From: JAVKMO01 sp031539345
Lineage (GTDB): Bacteria; Bacteroidota; Bacteroidia; Chitinophagales; Chitinophagaceae
Direction of reading: 5' to 3'
Length of the DNA: 64,000 nucleotides
Assembly: GCA_031539345.1 (NCBI GenBank)
Contig: JAVKMO010000007.1
Coordinates: 1-64,000, forward strand
Part shown: one piece after another, positions 19,784-28,873 of the stretch
Numbering within the stretch: position 1 is the stretch's first letter
How the letters are laid out: every line of letters starts with the position of its first letter
The notes under the pieces: generated by a model
What the model saw: the letters and a program-made list of their open reading frames with translations, nothing else
Told to the model about the DNA's origin: nothing
Database searches by the model: none
Made by a program: the position numbers and the translations under genes

Positions 19784-20401
19784 TTAAATTTTTTCGATAA
19801 TATGATCGACAATGCCATAAGCTATAGATTCTTTTGCGTCCATCCAATAGTCTCGGTCAAAATCTTTGTTGATTTGGGCAATCGTTTTATTACAATTTTT
19901 TGCCAAAATAGCAGCACCGATGGCTTTTGTTTTTCTAATTTGTTGGGCGTGAATTTCTAAATCGGCTGACGTGCCTTGATAAAAACCTCCAATTGACGGT
20001 TGATGAATCATTACTTCACCGTGAGCAAAAATAAATCGTTTCCCTTTTTTGCCTGCAGACAATAAAATAGACCCCATAGATGCGGCTAAACCCATACAAA
20101 TTGTGTGTACAGGTGCTTGTATCATTTGCATCACATCATAAATCACCATGCCTGACGTTACCATTCCTCCTGGGCTGTTGATAAAAAATTGAATGTCTTT
20201 TTTAGGGTCTAATGCGTTTAAATAAAGCAGTCTATTGACAACGTCTTTAGCTGATTTGTCATCTACTTGTCCCCATAAAAAAACTTTTCGTTGTTCAATC
20301 AATTTTTTGTCAAACTCACGTCCGCCAACAAAATTTTCTAAGCCGTTTTTGTCGTCTTCTTTTTCTTGTTCACCCAAAAGTGGCATATAATATCTTTTCA
20401 T
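19784..20401 (-). CDS. clpP: ATP-dependent Clp protease proteolytic subunit, second paralogue
   Basis: Serine peptidase of 205 residues that forms the barrel of the Clp protease. The triad is complete: Ser in GLAASMGSIL, His in MIHQPSIGG and Asp in DFDRDYWMD. Its N-terminus differs from the neighbouring copy: an acidic leader EQEKEDDKNG, then EQRKVFLWGQVDD in place of the usual DRIIFLG segment. The axial contacts with the ATPase may therefore differ. It begins 6 bases after the stop of the first clpP, in the tig-clpP-clpP operon. Two paralogues could form homo- or hetero-heptamers; which is not visible. Confidence 0.93.
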   Translation of the reverse strand: MKRYYMPLLGEQEKEDDKNGLENFVGGREFDKKLIEQRKVFLWGQVDDKSAKDVVNRLLYLNALDPKKDIQFFINSPGGMVTSGMVIYDVMQMIQAPVHTICMGLAASMGSILLSAGKKGKRFIFAHGEVMIHQPSIGGFYQGTSADLEIHAQQIRKTKAIGAAILAKNCNKTIAQINKDFDRDYWMDAKESIAYGIVDHIIEKI

Positions 20402-20407
20402 ACAGGG

Positions 20408-21091
20408 TTATTTTTTTTTAGGATTAGAGAGTAATACGTCATCTACTATACCATATTCTCTTGCTTCTTGTGCATTCATCCAAAAATCTCTATCACAATC
20501 GCGTGCAATTTTCTTAACTTCTTTATCGGTATGAAAAGAAATAATATCATACAATTCTTGCTTCATTTTAATCAATTCATTCGTCATTATTTCAATGTCG
20601 GTAGCTTGTCCGCCAATTCCTCCAGATGGCTGGTGGAGCATCACTCTTGAATGTTTTAAAGCGGTGCGTTTACCTTTTGTTCCCGCACATAACAACACAG
20701 CTCCCATAGATGCTGCCATACCAATACAAATTGTACTAATACTTGGTGTAACATATTGCATCGTGTCGTACAACCCTAATCCAGAATAAACAGATCCGCC
20801 TGGGCAGTTAATGTACATTTGAATGTCTCGGTTTCTATCAACAGAATCTAAAAACAATAATTGTGCAGTAATAATATTGCACACGTAATCGTCTAAAGGC
20901 TCACCTAAAAAAATAATTCTATCCATCATTAGCCTACTAAACACGTCCATTTGTGCCATATTTAAAGGACGTTCTTCTATAATATAAGGTGTTAGTGCTT
21001 GTGGAAATTTGGTTTGATATTGATGTAAAGTATTGCTGTTAATACCACGATGTTTGGTAGCAAATTGTTGAAATTCATGCTGTAAATTCAT
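20408..21091 (-). CDS. clpP: ATP-dependent Clp protease proteolytic subunit, first paralogue
   Basis: The more typical ClpP copy, 227 residues. After a leader that is probably a propeptide (about 30 residues) come LMMDRIIFLGEPLDD, INCPGGSVYSGLG, the nucleophile in GMAASMGAVL, the His in MLHQPSGG and the Asp in DCDRDFWMN. It lies 9 bases after the trigger factor stop, the usual tig-clpP order in bacteria. The partner ATPase gene clpX, normally next, is absent; a second clpP takes its place. ClpC, another possible partner, is encoded at 53 kb. Confidence 0.96.
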   Translation of the reverse strand: MNLQHEFQQFATKHRGINSNTLHQYQTKFPQALTPYIIEERPLNMAQMDVFSRLMMDRIIFLGEPLDDYVCNIITAQLLFLDSVDRNRDIQMYINCPGGSVYSGLGLYDTMQYVTPSISTICIGMAASMGAVLLCAGTKGKRTALKHSRVMLHQPSGGIGGQATDIEIMTNELIKMKQELYDIISFHTDKEVKKIARDCDRDFWMNAQEAREYGIVDDVLLSNPKKK

Positions 21092-21100
21092 ATCAAAATT

Positions 21101-22483
21101 TTAGTGATCGTGTTGATGATGTTCTTGATTGTGCTTTTCTATAAGGGCTTTAAATTCTTCAACTGAAATATCTTTTGTTGTTTTTTCTACTTTACTAAAA
21201 ATATAATCATACACTTTTGATGTGAGTATTTCTTGTTCTATATCGTCTGTAAATTTTTTGTCTTGCATAAATTTTTGAATAATAGAACTTAAATATTTTT
21301 CATCTCTAATAAACTGCCCATATTGATTCATGATTTTATGCTTCATGCCCATTTCTATTTCTCTTGCATTGGCAGTAATTTTTTCTTGTTCGATAATTTG
21401 TCGATGAACCAAATTTTGTTTAATATACTTACAAATATCTTGGAGTTCTTGTTCTGTTATGGTTGTTTGTTCGGCTTTAGCGTCTTTTGCTTTTTGACTT
21501 TCTACCCATTTTTTAATAAATGTTTTAGGCAACTGAAAATCAAAATGATCCATGACCTCGTGCGATAAAAGATGAATGGCGTGTTCTTTAGTTTTAAAAT
21601 CCATTGTTTGAGAAAGGCTGCGTGTAATTTCTGCCTTAAATTCATCTTCATTGCTGATGGTTGTTTTATCCCCCATTGTCAATTTGTATAATTCTATATT
21701 CAGTTCATGTGGGGTCGTTGTTTTTAATTCTTCTATTACAAATTGATATTCTTGATTAGGTTCATGATTGGCAGAAACGGGCAACCCAGATTCATACTTT
21801 TGTTTCATGTCTTCTTTCAAATCGCTCAATACAAATCGAATTGTATCACCTTTTTTTATACCTGCATATTTTTTATACCCTTCAGGTGTAAGGTTGTCTG
21901 TAAAAAGGTTAAATGTTTGTGGGTCTATTTTTGCATCAGGTTCTGCATTCACTGCACTAATTTCGCCTACTAAATAATCACGTTGTTGATTAGATAAAAC
22001 ATCAATCGACAGGTGATTGGCAAAATGATTTTGGTAATATTCGACATCTTGATTCACCATATCTTGTGTTACAGCAATGTGATATAAATCAGTTTTTATT
22101 TTATTCAAAACAGACATATCAATACTTTGATTGATGCCTACTTCAAAAATAAATTGAAGCGTTTCTGTTGTGTTTGGTTTTTGTTGATACAAATTGCTAT
22201 CTGCCAAAAGTGGCTGATAAAGAATATCTAATTTATTTGTTTTGAGGTGGTCAAATAATTGTGTTTCTGCAAGTTTCATAGCCTCTTCCAAAAAAATCGA
22301 CCCTCCATACATTTTTTCTATCATGCCCACAGGTGCGTTACCTTTTCTAAAGCCAGGAACAGCAACATTTTTTGCCGCATTTTTTAATGCTTGTTGATAC
22401 GTTTTTTGGTATTCATTTGGTTCTATAGAAATGGTGATTTTTTCATGTAATAAATCTACTATGTCTTGCTGTACTTTTGCCAT
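21101..22483 (-). CDS. tig: Trigger factor, ribosome-associated chaperone
   Basis: Chaperone and peptidyl-prolyl isomerase that binds nascent chains at the ribosome exit, 460 residues. The ribosome-binding motif PGFRKGNAPVGMIEKMYG is at about residues 44-61. The PPIase-like middle and the helical C-terminal arms are divergent, as is usual in Bacteroidota. The protein ends in a His-rich tail EHHQHDH. A longer in-frame start exists at 22609 but would read through the tRNA-Leu gene; MAKVQQDI at 22483 is the right start. It is first in the operon with two clpP genes, directly downstream of tRNA-Leu. Confidence 0.95.
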   Translation of the reverse strand: MAKVQQDIVDLLHEKITISIEPNEYQKTYQQALKNAAKNVAVPGFRKGNAPVGMIEKMYGGSIFLEEAMKLAETQLFDHLKTNKLDILYQPLLADSNLYQQKPNTTETLQFIFEVGINQSIDMSVLNKIKTDLYHIAVTQDMVNQDVEYYQNHFANHLSIDVLSNQQRDYLVGEISAVNAEPDAKIDPQTFNLFTDNLTPEGYKKYAGIKKGDTIRFVLSDLKEDMKQKYESGLPVSANHEPNQEYQFVIEELKTTTPHELNIELYKLTMGDKTTISNEDEFKAEITRSLSQTMDFKTKEHAIHLLSHEVMDHFDFQLPKTFIKKWVESQKAKDAKAEQTTITEQELQDICKYIKQNLVHRQIIEQEKITANAREIEMGMKHKIMNQYGQFIRDEKYLSSIIQKFMQDKKFTDDIEQEILTSKVYDYIFSKVEKTTKDISVEEFKALIEKHNQEHHQHDH

Positions 22484-22542
22484 TGGCTTGTGAAAAATTA
22501 AAATGTAGAGAGAAGGATAAAATATAATATAGAATAAAAAAG

Positions 22543-22624
22543 TGCGCATGGAGGGACTCGAACCCCCACGCCTTGCGGCACTAGATCCTAAGTCTAGCGC
22601 GGCTACCAATTACGCCACATGCGC
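22543..22624 (-). tRNA. tRNA-Leu (anticodon UAG)
   Basis: Complete class II tRNA. The acceptor stem GCGCATG (22618-22624) pairs with CATGCGC, and the discriminator is A at 22543. The D stem is GCG/CGC with GG in its loop. The anticodon stem-loop is CTAGA-CTTAGGA-TCTAG, giving anticodon UAG for CUA codons. There is a long variable arm (TGCCGCAAGGCGT region) and a T arm with TTCGAGT. CCA is not encoded. It sits 59 bases upstream of tig on the same strand. Confidence 0.97.
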
Positions 22625-22644
22625 ATTTTAAATTCATATGGTGC

Positions 22645-22652
22645 CAAATATA
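22645..22652 (-). promoter_or_regulatory. Candidate -7 box for tRNA-Leu and tig operon
   Basis: TATATTTG on the minus strand matches the Bacteroidota -7 consensus TAnnTTTG exactly and lies about 20 bases before the tRNA 5' end, a normal spacing. The -33 TTG is not convincing. Confidence 0.5.
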
Positions 22653-22723
22653 TTTTTTTTGAACACTTTTGCTCATGCTCCTTTTCATCATCATAAAGAG
22701 GCGGTTCACACGTAGGGGAAACC

Positions 22724-23500
22724 TTATACTTTATGGACTTTGGGTTGTTTTTTTGCTAATACAATCAATCTTGGTGACGTGGGGTGATTAAAAAAATCTA
22801 AAGTATAATTACCATACACATCAACGAGTGTCATTTGATTGTCGTCTAACTTTTGAATAATTTCTGGCAACGAATATTTTTTCACTTTTTCTTGAAATAC
22901 AAATTCTTGATGAAGTGTAAGATCATGAACAAGGATCTTTTTATAGAAAAAAAACGGATCTTGAAATTTGCCTATCGTAAATACCACATTATCTATTGTT
23001 TTTTTTTCTACAACTATTTTATCATTAACAAATGCCGTTGCATTCAAATAATCAAAAATAAAATATCCACCTTCTTTGACTGCATCACACATATTTTTAA
23101 AAAACAAATCATTTTCTATTTCGTTATCACAATAGCCAAAACTTGTAAACAAATTGCTGACAATATCAAAAGGTTTGTACGCAAAGGCTTTGCGCATATC
23201 GTGGACAAAATATTCGATAGCCGCACTACTTTTTTGTTTCGCTTCTTCAATTTTTTGAGGGCTAATATCAATGCCTACAACACGGTCAATAAACTGATTA
23301 AACGCAATCGTGTGCCTTCCATTTCCACAACCAACGTCTAATAAAGAATGATGTTGCGATTGCGGAATGAGTTGAATCATTTTTGTGATAAAGACAAGGG
23401 CTTCGTGTTCATTACGTTGCTTGTAAAGCTGATTGTAATAACGAGTGTCAAACCAAATAGAAAACCATTCTTTTCTTTCTTCTGTGTTTTGATTCTGCAT
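22724..23500 (-). CDS. Class I SAM-dependent methyltransferase
   Basis: A 258-residue methyltransferase. The SAM-binding motif I is LLDVGCGNGRHTIAF near residue 58, followed by an acidic residue ending strand 2 (VVGIDISPQKIEEA) and VSNLFTSFGYCDNE as motif IV. The order resembles small-molecule methyltransferases of the Methyltransf_25 type; the substrate is unknown. Its ATG overlaps the stop of the upstream doxX gene by one base (TAATG), so the two are translationally coupled. Confidence 0.8.
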   Translation of the reverse strand: MQNQNTEERKEWFSIWFDTRYYNQLYKQRNEHEALVFITKMIQLIPQSQHHSLLDVGCGNGRHTIAFNQFIDRVVGIDISPQKIEEAKQKSSAAIEYFVHDMRKAFAYKPFDIVSNLFTSFGYCDNEIENDLFFKNMCDAVKEGGYFIFDYLNATAFVNDKIVVEKKTIDNVVFTIGKFQDPFFFYKKILVHDLTLHQEFVFQEKVKKYSLPEIIQKLDDNQMTLVDVYGNYTLDFFNHPTSPRLIVLAKKQPKVHKV

Positions 23501-23991
23501 TACATTTCATCATCATTACCCGCCAATTCATCATTTCCCATACGGTGTTGAATTGTTGCATCAATACTCAATTTGCCCGGTCCTAAAAAAAACAAAACCA
23601 AATAACCCACAAAATAAAATATCGACAATTCGCCTTCGCTGAACAAATCATTGATATGAACAAGGCAAATAATCACAATCATTTGCAATATAACGGGCAT
23701 AATAAAAACACGAGTGAGTAATCCTAATAAAATAAAAATTGAACAGACAATTTCTATACATATACTTGCTTGTAAGGAAAAGCGAGATCCCAAATAAACC
23801 GGATTAGGAAAATTATCAACGATAGCGTCAAAATGAATCCATTTCTGAATGCCGTGTTTAAGCATAAAGCCACCGATAAAAATACGCAGAATCAATAATG
23901 AAATATTGATTGCAGAGTTGCCAAATTCAATGGTTGTAAATGCCCCCAAAAGAGTTTCTTCTTTTTGAGTAGGTTTCTTTTTTGGTGTCAT
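23500..23991 (-). CDS. DoxX family membrane protein
   Basis: A 163-residue protein with four hydrophobic helices. The motif ILRIFIGGFMLKHGIQKWIH is typical of the DoxX family, followed by the Gly/Leu-rich pairs of helices. DoxX proteins are inner-membrane proteins of mostly unknown role, some linked to redox or oxidative stress. It is the first gene of a two-gene unit with the SAM methyltransferase. TAAATTTG on the minus strand at 24032-24039 matches the -7 box about 45 bases upstream. Confidence 0.8.
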   Translation of the reverse strand: MTPKKKPTQKEETLLGAFTTIEFGNSAINISLLILRIFIGGFMLKHGIQKWIHFDAIVDNFPNPVYLGSRFSLQASICIEIVCSIFILLGLLTRVFIMPVILQMIVIICLVHINDLFSEGELSIFYFVGYLVLFFLGPGKLSIDATIQHRMGNDELAGNDDEM

Positions 23992-24031
23992 AAAATAAAG
24001 TTTAAGGGGAAATGGAAATGCGTTGATTGTA

Positions 24032-24039
24032 CAAATTTA
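24032..24039 (-). promoter_or_regulatory. Candidate -7 box upstream of doxX
   Basis: TAAATTTG on the minus strand fits TAnnTTTG, 41-48 bases upstream of the doxX ATG. No clear -33 TTG. Confidence 0.35.
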
Positions 24040-24184
24040 GAAAACTTATGCTAAAGACAGGGAGTATCTTCTCATTGGTGTGAAATGGTAAACAGTTATT
24101 TTATTTCATTGCATTTCTATTCCAAGATGTTTTATGCAATTTTTGATTTTTATGTCTTGGATGTGTTTGAACAAATTAACATTT

Positions 24185-25054
24185 TCAATAGCAACTTTTC
24201 TCTGCTGTAATAAAACGTGGTAATTGTTGAAAATCATTCACAATTTTGATGTTATAAAACTGTATTTGTTGTTTTAAGAAATCGTCAATTTGACTTGCTA
24301 ATGGAGCATGAATTTCTATGATTAACATTCCGCCTGCTACTAAACAATGTTCTGCAAAATGGCAGATATGCTGAATGAAAAGAAGCGGATTTTCATTAGG
24401 CACAAAAAGGGCAAGATGAGGCTCATGATTGACAACGTGGGGTGCTAAAGATTCTTTTTCACGCAACGGAATATATGGTGGATTGCTGACAATGACATTG
24501 TATTGCTTTGAAACTTTTTGTTGCAAAATCGTTTCTAAAATATTGGCTTCAAAAAAATGAATATCTGCTTGTAGCGTATCTGCATTTTTTCTTGCAACGG
24601 TAAGAGCCTCTAAAGAAATATCACAAGCATCAACATTCCAATTTGCCCACTTTTTTTTTATACTAATCGCTAAACATCCACTACCAGTGCCTATTTCTAA
24701 AATATGTAAGGGGTTTGTATATTTTTTTTGTACTAAAATAGAAATGATTTCTTCTGTTTCTGGTCGAGGAATAAGTACATTTTTATCAACATAAAAACAA
24801 TGCCCATAAAAATAGGCTTCATTTAAAACATATTGTAAAGGCTTTCCTTTTTGCAATTCAAGAACGCATTCATCGATGCGTTTTATCATGGTTTGATCAA
24901 TAGGAATATGATTTGCTATCGACAATTTATCATACGCAATACCACAAATTGAAGAGAACAAGCTGCGACAAATTTCTTTTGCTTCTTGTGAAGAATAAAT
25001 GCGGGCAATTTGTTGTTGATAATGATAAAGATAATCGCCTATTGTTTCACTCAT
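24185..25054 (-). CDS. prmC: Peptide chain release factor N5-glutamine methyltransferase
   Basis: Methylates the Gln of the GGQ motif in release factors RF1 and RF2. Length is 289 residues, as expected. It shows the N-terminal helical domain, RPETEEIISIL, SAM motif I LEIGTGSGCLAISI and the catalytic NPPYIP (in VIVSNPPYIPLRE), which holds the target glutamine. Its ATG overlaps the gldB stop by one base, so the two are translationally coupled. Confidence 0.96.
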   Translation of the reverse strand: MSETIGDYLYHYQQQIARIYSSQEAKEICRSLFSSICGIAYDKLSIANHIPIDQTMIKRIDECVLELQKGKPLQYVLNEAYFYGHCFYVDKNVLIPRPETEEIISILVQKKYTNPLHILEIGTGSGCLAISIKKKWANWNVDACDISLEALTVARKNADTLQADIHFFEANILETILQQKVSKQYNVIVSNPPYIPLREKESLAPHVVNHEPHLALFVPNENPLLFIQHICHFAEHCLVAGGMLIIEIHAPLASQIDDFLKQQIQFYNIKIVNDFQQLPRFITAEKSCY

Positions 25055-26088
25055 TACGCTTTGCGTGGCTTGTAACTCGATGCTTTAAATATTTTTTCAT
25101 TATCCATTTTCATCAATTTTGTCATTTTTTTGTCTTTGTTTTTTGCCATATATTGTTCTACAATTTGATAGCCCATCCATAAGCCTAAATAACCTGGAAT
25201 ATCTTTTGATAAGCCCGTTGTAAAAGGAGCGTCGCCAATAAAATTACGAATCACTTGGGGATCTTTTGAATACAAATTATTATTCGTCAATATGGATTTC
25301 CATATCATCGATTCACTTTGTATGCAAGCAGTCAATTGAGATTGAGAATAGCCAAATAAAATGGTGTCAGAAATCTGCGGCAGGAGTTGTTTGACGAAAT
25401 AGATTTTTTTACCTTTTTCAACAATCTGGTTGATTAAATTTTGTGCACTGCTTTTGTCAGAATAAATGTCTTCAACAATATTTTTAAAGCAATTGGGGAC
25501 AATAGTTTCTGGAGTGAATTTACGCAACAGGTATTGGTCGTACATGTCTTCTAAAAGAGGCTGTTTAAGGTGCATCAAGTTTTCACCCGCATGCAACAAC
25601 AACGAAATGCCAATAACAGAATCATTGATAAAATCTGGCGTTGCACCATACCAAGATTGATAAATGCCATCTACAGGACCAATAAAAGAAACAATGCGAG
25701 GAATTTTATATTGTGGTAAATGCGTTCTTAAATTTTCAAATCCTTGTTCAAACTCAGCTTCAATAGAAGTTAAATCTTTGAACTTTGCCTCAATTTGAGG
25801 ATATAATCTTTGGTAGCTATTGACAAATTTATTGATCTCTGATTTCACCTCTTCTTGATTATTCGGAATACTTGGAATGCCCAAAATATTGTCGGTAAAA
25901 TCAGGATAAAAAAATGGATAAGCATCTTGAATGCTATCTATCGTTTTTGTGTTTTTAATATCACTTTCAAACAACACTTTGTCAAAACGCCGAATTAAAA
26001 TTTGTACTGGTGTTGTTGGCATTTTATCATTTTTGCAAGCACTCACAAAGAGAATACCACAAACGATAAAAAAGACATTTTTAAACAT
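25054..26088 (-). CDS. gldB: Gliding motility-associated lipoprotein GldB
   Basis: A 344-residue lipoprotein with the signal MFKNVFFIVCGILFVSAC. Features typical of GldB are the DKVLFESD segment after the lipobox, the PFFYPDFTDNILGIP region, SFIGPVDGIYQSWYG, LHAGENLMHLKQPL and the C-terminal GLSKDIPGYLGLWMGYQIVE. The fold is related to a metallopeptidase-like family (DUF2268). GldB is needed for gliding or for a linked envelope function in Bacteroidota, but non-gliding species keep it too. Starts at 26103 or 26241 are also open; 26088 gives the cleanest signal peptide. No other gld genes are in the window. Confidence 0.85.
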   Translation of the reverse strand: MFKNVFFIVCGILFVSACKNDKMPTTPVQILIRRFDKVLFESDIKNTKTIDSIQDAYPFFYPDFTDNILGIPSIPNNQEEVKSEINKFVNSYQRLYPQIEAKFKDLTSIEAEFEQGFENLRTHLPQYKIPRIVSFIGPVDGIYQSWYGATPDFINDSVIGISLLLHAGENLMHLKQPLLEDMYDQYLLRKFTPETIVPNCFKNIVEDIYSDKSSAQNLINQIVEKGKKIYFVKQLLPQISDTILFGYSQSQLTACIQSESMIWKSILTNNNLYSKDPQVIRNFIGDAPFTTGLSKDIPGYLGLWMGYQIVEQYMAKNKDKKMTKLMKMDNEKIFKASSYKPRKA

Positions 26089-26406
26089 AAAATTCTTTTG
26101 CATAATAGATAATAAAATAAAAGAGATGACTGATGCGTAATGGAACAAAAAACGCCAATTTATTTGTTTAATCCATTTTGAAAATTCTTTGATTAAATGG
26201 TTGTTCACAAGAAGAAAGAAACAAAAATATACCCTCACCAAAAGTGCGTATTGAAACTGAATGTAAATAATAACAAGACGTCAAACATAGATCACTTAGT
26301 CGGTGTATAGAAAAAGCAATACGCTTAGAAGAAAATATTAGTTTTCAACGCTCTATTGACTACTTGACAAAACACATATTTTTTAACATCCTCTTAGAAA
26401 TCCACT
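26089..26406. other. Divergent spacer between gldB and a glycosyltransferase gene
   Basis: About 318 bases with no recognisable gene. On the minus strand TATTTTTG (26222-26229) and TATGTTTG (26282-26289) both match the -7 box TAnnTTTG and could drive gldB-prmC, leaving a long leader. Nothing else stands out. Confidence 0.4.
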
Positions 26407-27132
26407 TTGAACGCTTTAGTAATCATACCGACTTACAACGAGATTGAAAATATAGAAAAAATCATTCGTGCTGTTTTTTTTCAAAATCATGGTTTTCATA
26501 TTCTCATTATTGATGATGGCTCTAAAGATGGAACAGCAAATGCCGTCAAAGATTTGCAGAAAGAGTTTTCTTCAACATTGTTTTTATTAGAACGTTCAGG
26601 CAAATTAGGCTTAGGAACTGCGTATTTAATGGGTTTTCAATGGGCATTAACCAATCATTATGATTATGTTTTTGAAATGGATGCCGATTTTTCTCATTCC
26701 CCAACAGACCTCGTTCGTTTGTATCAAGCGTGTGCAGAAGAAGGGTTTGACATGTCAATTGGTTCACGATATGTGAAAGGCGGGGACGTAAAAAACTGGG
26801 ATAAAAAAAGGATTTTCATTTCTCAAATGGGTTCTTTATATACTCGCATCATCACAGGATTACCCATTTACGATACGACAGCAGGCTTTGTTTGTTATAC
26901 AAAAAAAGTGCTACAAACTTTAGACCTCAACGCCATTCAATTATCGGGTTATGGTTTTCAGATTGAAATGAAATTTAAAACACATCAAGCAGGTTTTAAA
27001 ATTAAAGAAGTGCCGATTACATTTATTGACCGCGTTGAAGGGGTATCCAAAATGAGTTCGGGAATTATTACAGAAGCGATGAAGGGCGTACTTCGATTGC
27101 AGTGGAATCATTGGACAAAAAAGAAAACATAA
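26407..27132 (+). CDS. Polyprenol-phosphate mannose synthase-type glycosyltransferase (GT2)
   Basis: A 241-residue family 2 glycosyltransferase resembling dolichol/polyprenol phosphate mannosyltransferases. It has the N-terminal VIIPTYNEIENIEKII, the DDGSKDGT metal/nucleotide loop, the DXD-like EMDADFSHSP, and GYGFQIEMKFK followed by the VPITFIDRVEGVSKMS tail. It transfers a sugar from a nucleotide donor to a lipid phosphate at the cytoplasmic membrane face. The start must be TTG at 26407: a stop codon lies 9 bases upstream and no ATG precedes the first conserved strand. Confidence 0.88.
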   Translation: MNALVIIPTYNEIENIEKIIRAVFFQNHGFHILIIDDGSKDGTANAVKDLQKEFSSTLFLLERSGKLGLGTAYLMGFQWALTNHYDYVFEMDADFSHSPTDLVRLYQACAEEGFDMSIGSRYVKGGDVKNWDKKRIFISQMGSLYTRIITGLPIYDTTAGFVCYTKKVLQTLDLNAIQLSGYGFQIEMKFKTHQAGFKIKEVPITFIDRVEGVSKMSSGIITEAMKGVLRLQWNHWTKKKT

Positions 27133-27186
27133 ACGCTTATCAACGCTTGCATTTAACCTATTGTGCTTTTGAAATTTTAATTGAAA

Positions 27187-28770
27187 ATGTCTTATTTAGA
27201 AGAAATAAAAAAAAGAAAAACCTTTGCCATTATCTCGCATCCCGATGCGGGAAAAACAACGCTTACAGAAAAGTTTTTATTGTTTGGCGGTGCAATACAA
27301 ATTGCAGGTGCTGTTAAAAGTAATAAAATCAAAAAACACGCCACGAGTGACTTTTTAGAAATAGAAAAACAACGAGGAATTTCTGTTGCCACTTCAGTTA
27401 TGTCGTTTGAATACAATCAAACCATCATCAATTTATTAGACACACCGGGACACAAAGATTTTGCAGAAGATACCTATCGAACATTAACCGCAGTTGATAG
27501 CGTAATATTAGTCATCGACTGCGTAAAAGGAGTTGAAGAGCAAACAGAAAAATTGATGGCTGTGTGCCGTATGCGTCAAACGCCTGTAATTATTTTTATC
27601 AACAAATTAGACCGTGATGGAAAAAATCCTTACGACCTTTTAGATGAGGTGGAAGAAAAATTAAACATTCGTGTTCACCCGCTCAGTTGGCCCATTAACA
27701 TGGGTAGAGATTTTAAAGGCGTATATAATTTATACGATAAAAGTTTACTCTTTTTTTATCCAAATCAAAAAGCAAATGAAGACGACAAAGTTCCTTTTTC
27801 AAATTTTGATGAAGTGGAACTCAATCAACAAATTGGAGAAAAAAACAGACAGCAACTCATGGCTGACATTGAATTGATTGACGGTGTGTACGGCAGTTTA
27901 GCACATGAAGAATATTTAAACGGAAACATTGCACCGGTTTTTTTTGGTAGTGCAATCAATAATTTTGGGGTAAAGGAAATTTTAGACACTTTTATCAAAA
28001 TTGCTCCCATTCCTTTAGAGCGACATACTTCGACGAGAAAAATTTTGCCAACAGAAGAAAAATTCAGCGGCTTTATTTTTAAAATTCATGCGAATATTGA
28101 CCCTAAGCATAGAGACCGCGTTGCTTTTATGCGTGTGTGTTCGGGCAAGTTTGAAAAGAATACGTTTTATCATCACGTACGCCTTCAAAAAGAAGTTCGT
28201 TTTAGTAACCCCTACTCTTTTATGGCACGCACAAAAAGTGTTGTTGATGATGCGTATCCTGGAGATGTTGTTGGGCTTTTTGATACTGGCAATTTTAAAA
28301 TTGGAGACACCCTTACACAAGGTGAAAAATTTTATTTTACAGGTATTCCAACATTCTCGCCAGAAATTTTTAAAGAAGTCATCAATAAAGATCCGCTCAA
28401 AACGAAGCAATTAGAAAAAGGAATTGTACAACTTTCAGACGAAGGTGTGGCACAACTTTTTGTTCAATATAATGGCAGTAGAAAAATTATTGGCTGTGTT
28501 GGAGATTTACAATTTGAAGTTATTCAACACCGTCTTTTAAACGAATATGGAGCGTCTTGCACCTTTCAACAACAAGCCTATTACAAGGCGTGTTGGTTGT
28601 ATGCAAAGGATCAAAAAAAACTACAAGAATTTATTAAATATAAAACCAATAACATTGCTTTAGACAAAGACGGCGACCTTGTTTATCTTGCTGCAAGTGA
28701 ATGGTTTTTAAATACCGAGAGACAAAATCATCCAGACATTGAATTTAAATTTATGAAAGAGGTTCACTAA
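27187..28770 (+). CDS. prfC: Peptide chain release factor 3
   Basis: GTPase of 527 residues that recycles RF1 and RF2 after termination. The sequence [28 protein letters not shown] contains the G1 loop. G2 is in [16 protein letters not shown]3 is [14 protein letters not shown], and G4 is NKLD in [18 protein letters not shown]. The Bacteroidota length and C-terminal domain match the family. A TTG two codons upstream is possible; the ATG at 27187 matches family starts. It lies close to lepA, another translational GTPase. Confidence 0.97.
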   Translation: MSYLEEIKKRKTFAIISHPDAGKTTLTEKFLLFGGAIQIAGAVKSNKIKKHATSDFLEIEKQRGISVATSVMSFEYNQTIINLLDTPGHKDFAEDTYRTLTAVDSVILVIDCVKGVEEQTEKLMAVCRMRQTPVIIFINKLDRDGKNPYDLLDEVEEKLNIRVHPLSWPINMGRDFKGVYNLYDKSLLFFYPNQKANEDDKVPFSNFDEVELNQQIGEKNRQQLMADIELIDGVYGSLAHEEYLNGNIAPVFFGSAINNFGVKEILDTFIKIAPIPLERHTSTRKILPTEEKFSGFIFKIHANIDPKHRDRVAFMRVCSGKFEKNTFYHHVRLQKEVRFSNPYSFMARTKSVVDDAYPGDVVGLFDTGNFKIGDTLTQGEKFYFTGIPTFSPEIFKEVINKDPLKTKQLEKGIVQLSDEGVAQLFVQYNGSRKIIGCVGDLQFEVIQHRLLNEYGASCTFQQQAYYKACWLYAKDQKKLQEFIKYKTNNIALDKDGDLVYLAASEWFLNTERQNHPDIEFKFMKEVH

Positions 28771-28873
28771 AATTAACAATTCACTTTATTGTATATTGCC
28801 CTTTGAAGCACTACTTTATTTTCATCACAATACCATCTTCATCACAAACTTTTTTCGACCTATAATTTTTTGA

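Noticed and set aside
22484..22609. Extended N-terminus of trigger factor
   Set aside because: The extension would translate the complementary tRNA-Leu region; the conserved protein starts at MAKVQQDI (22483).
26089..26241. Longer GldB start
   Set aside because: The extra 51 residues precede a perfectly good lipoprotein signal that begins at 26088 (or 26103).
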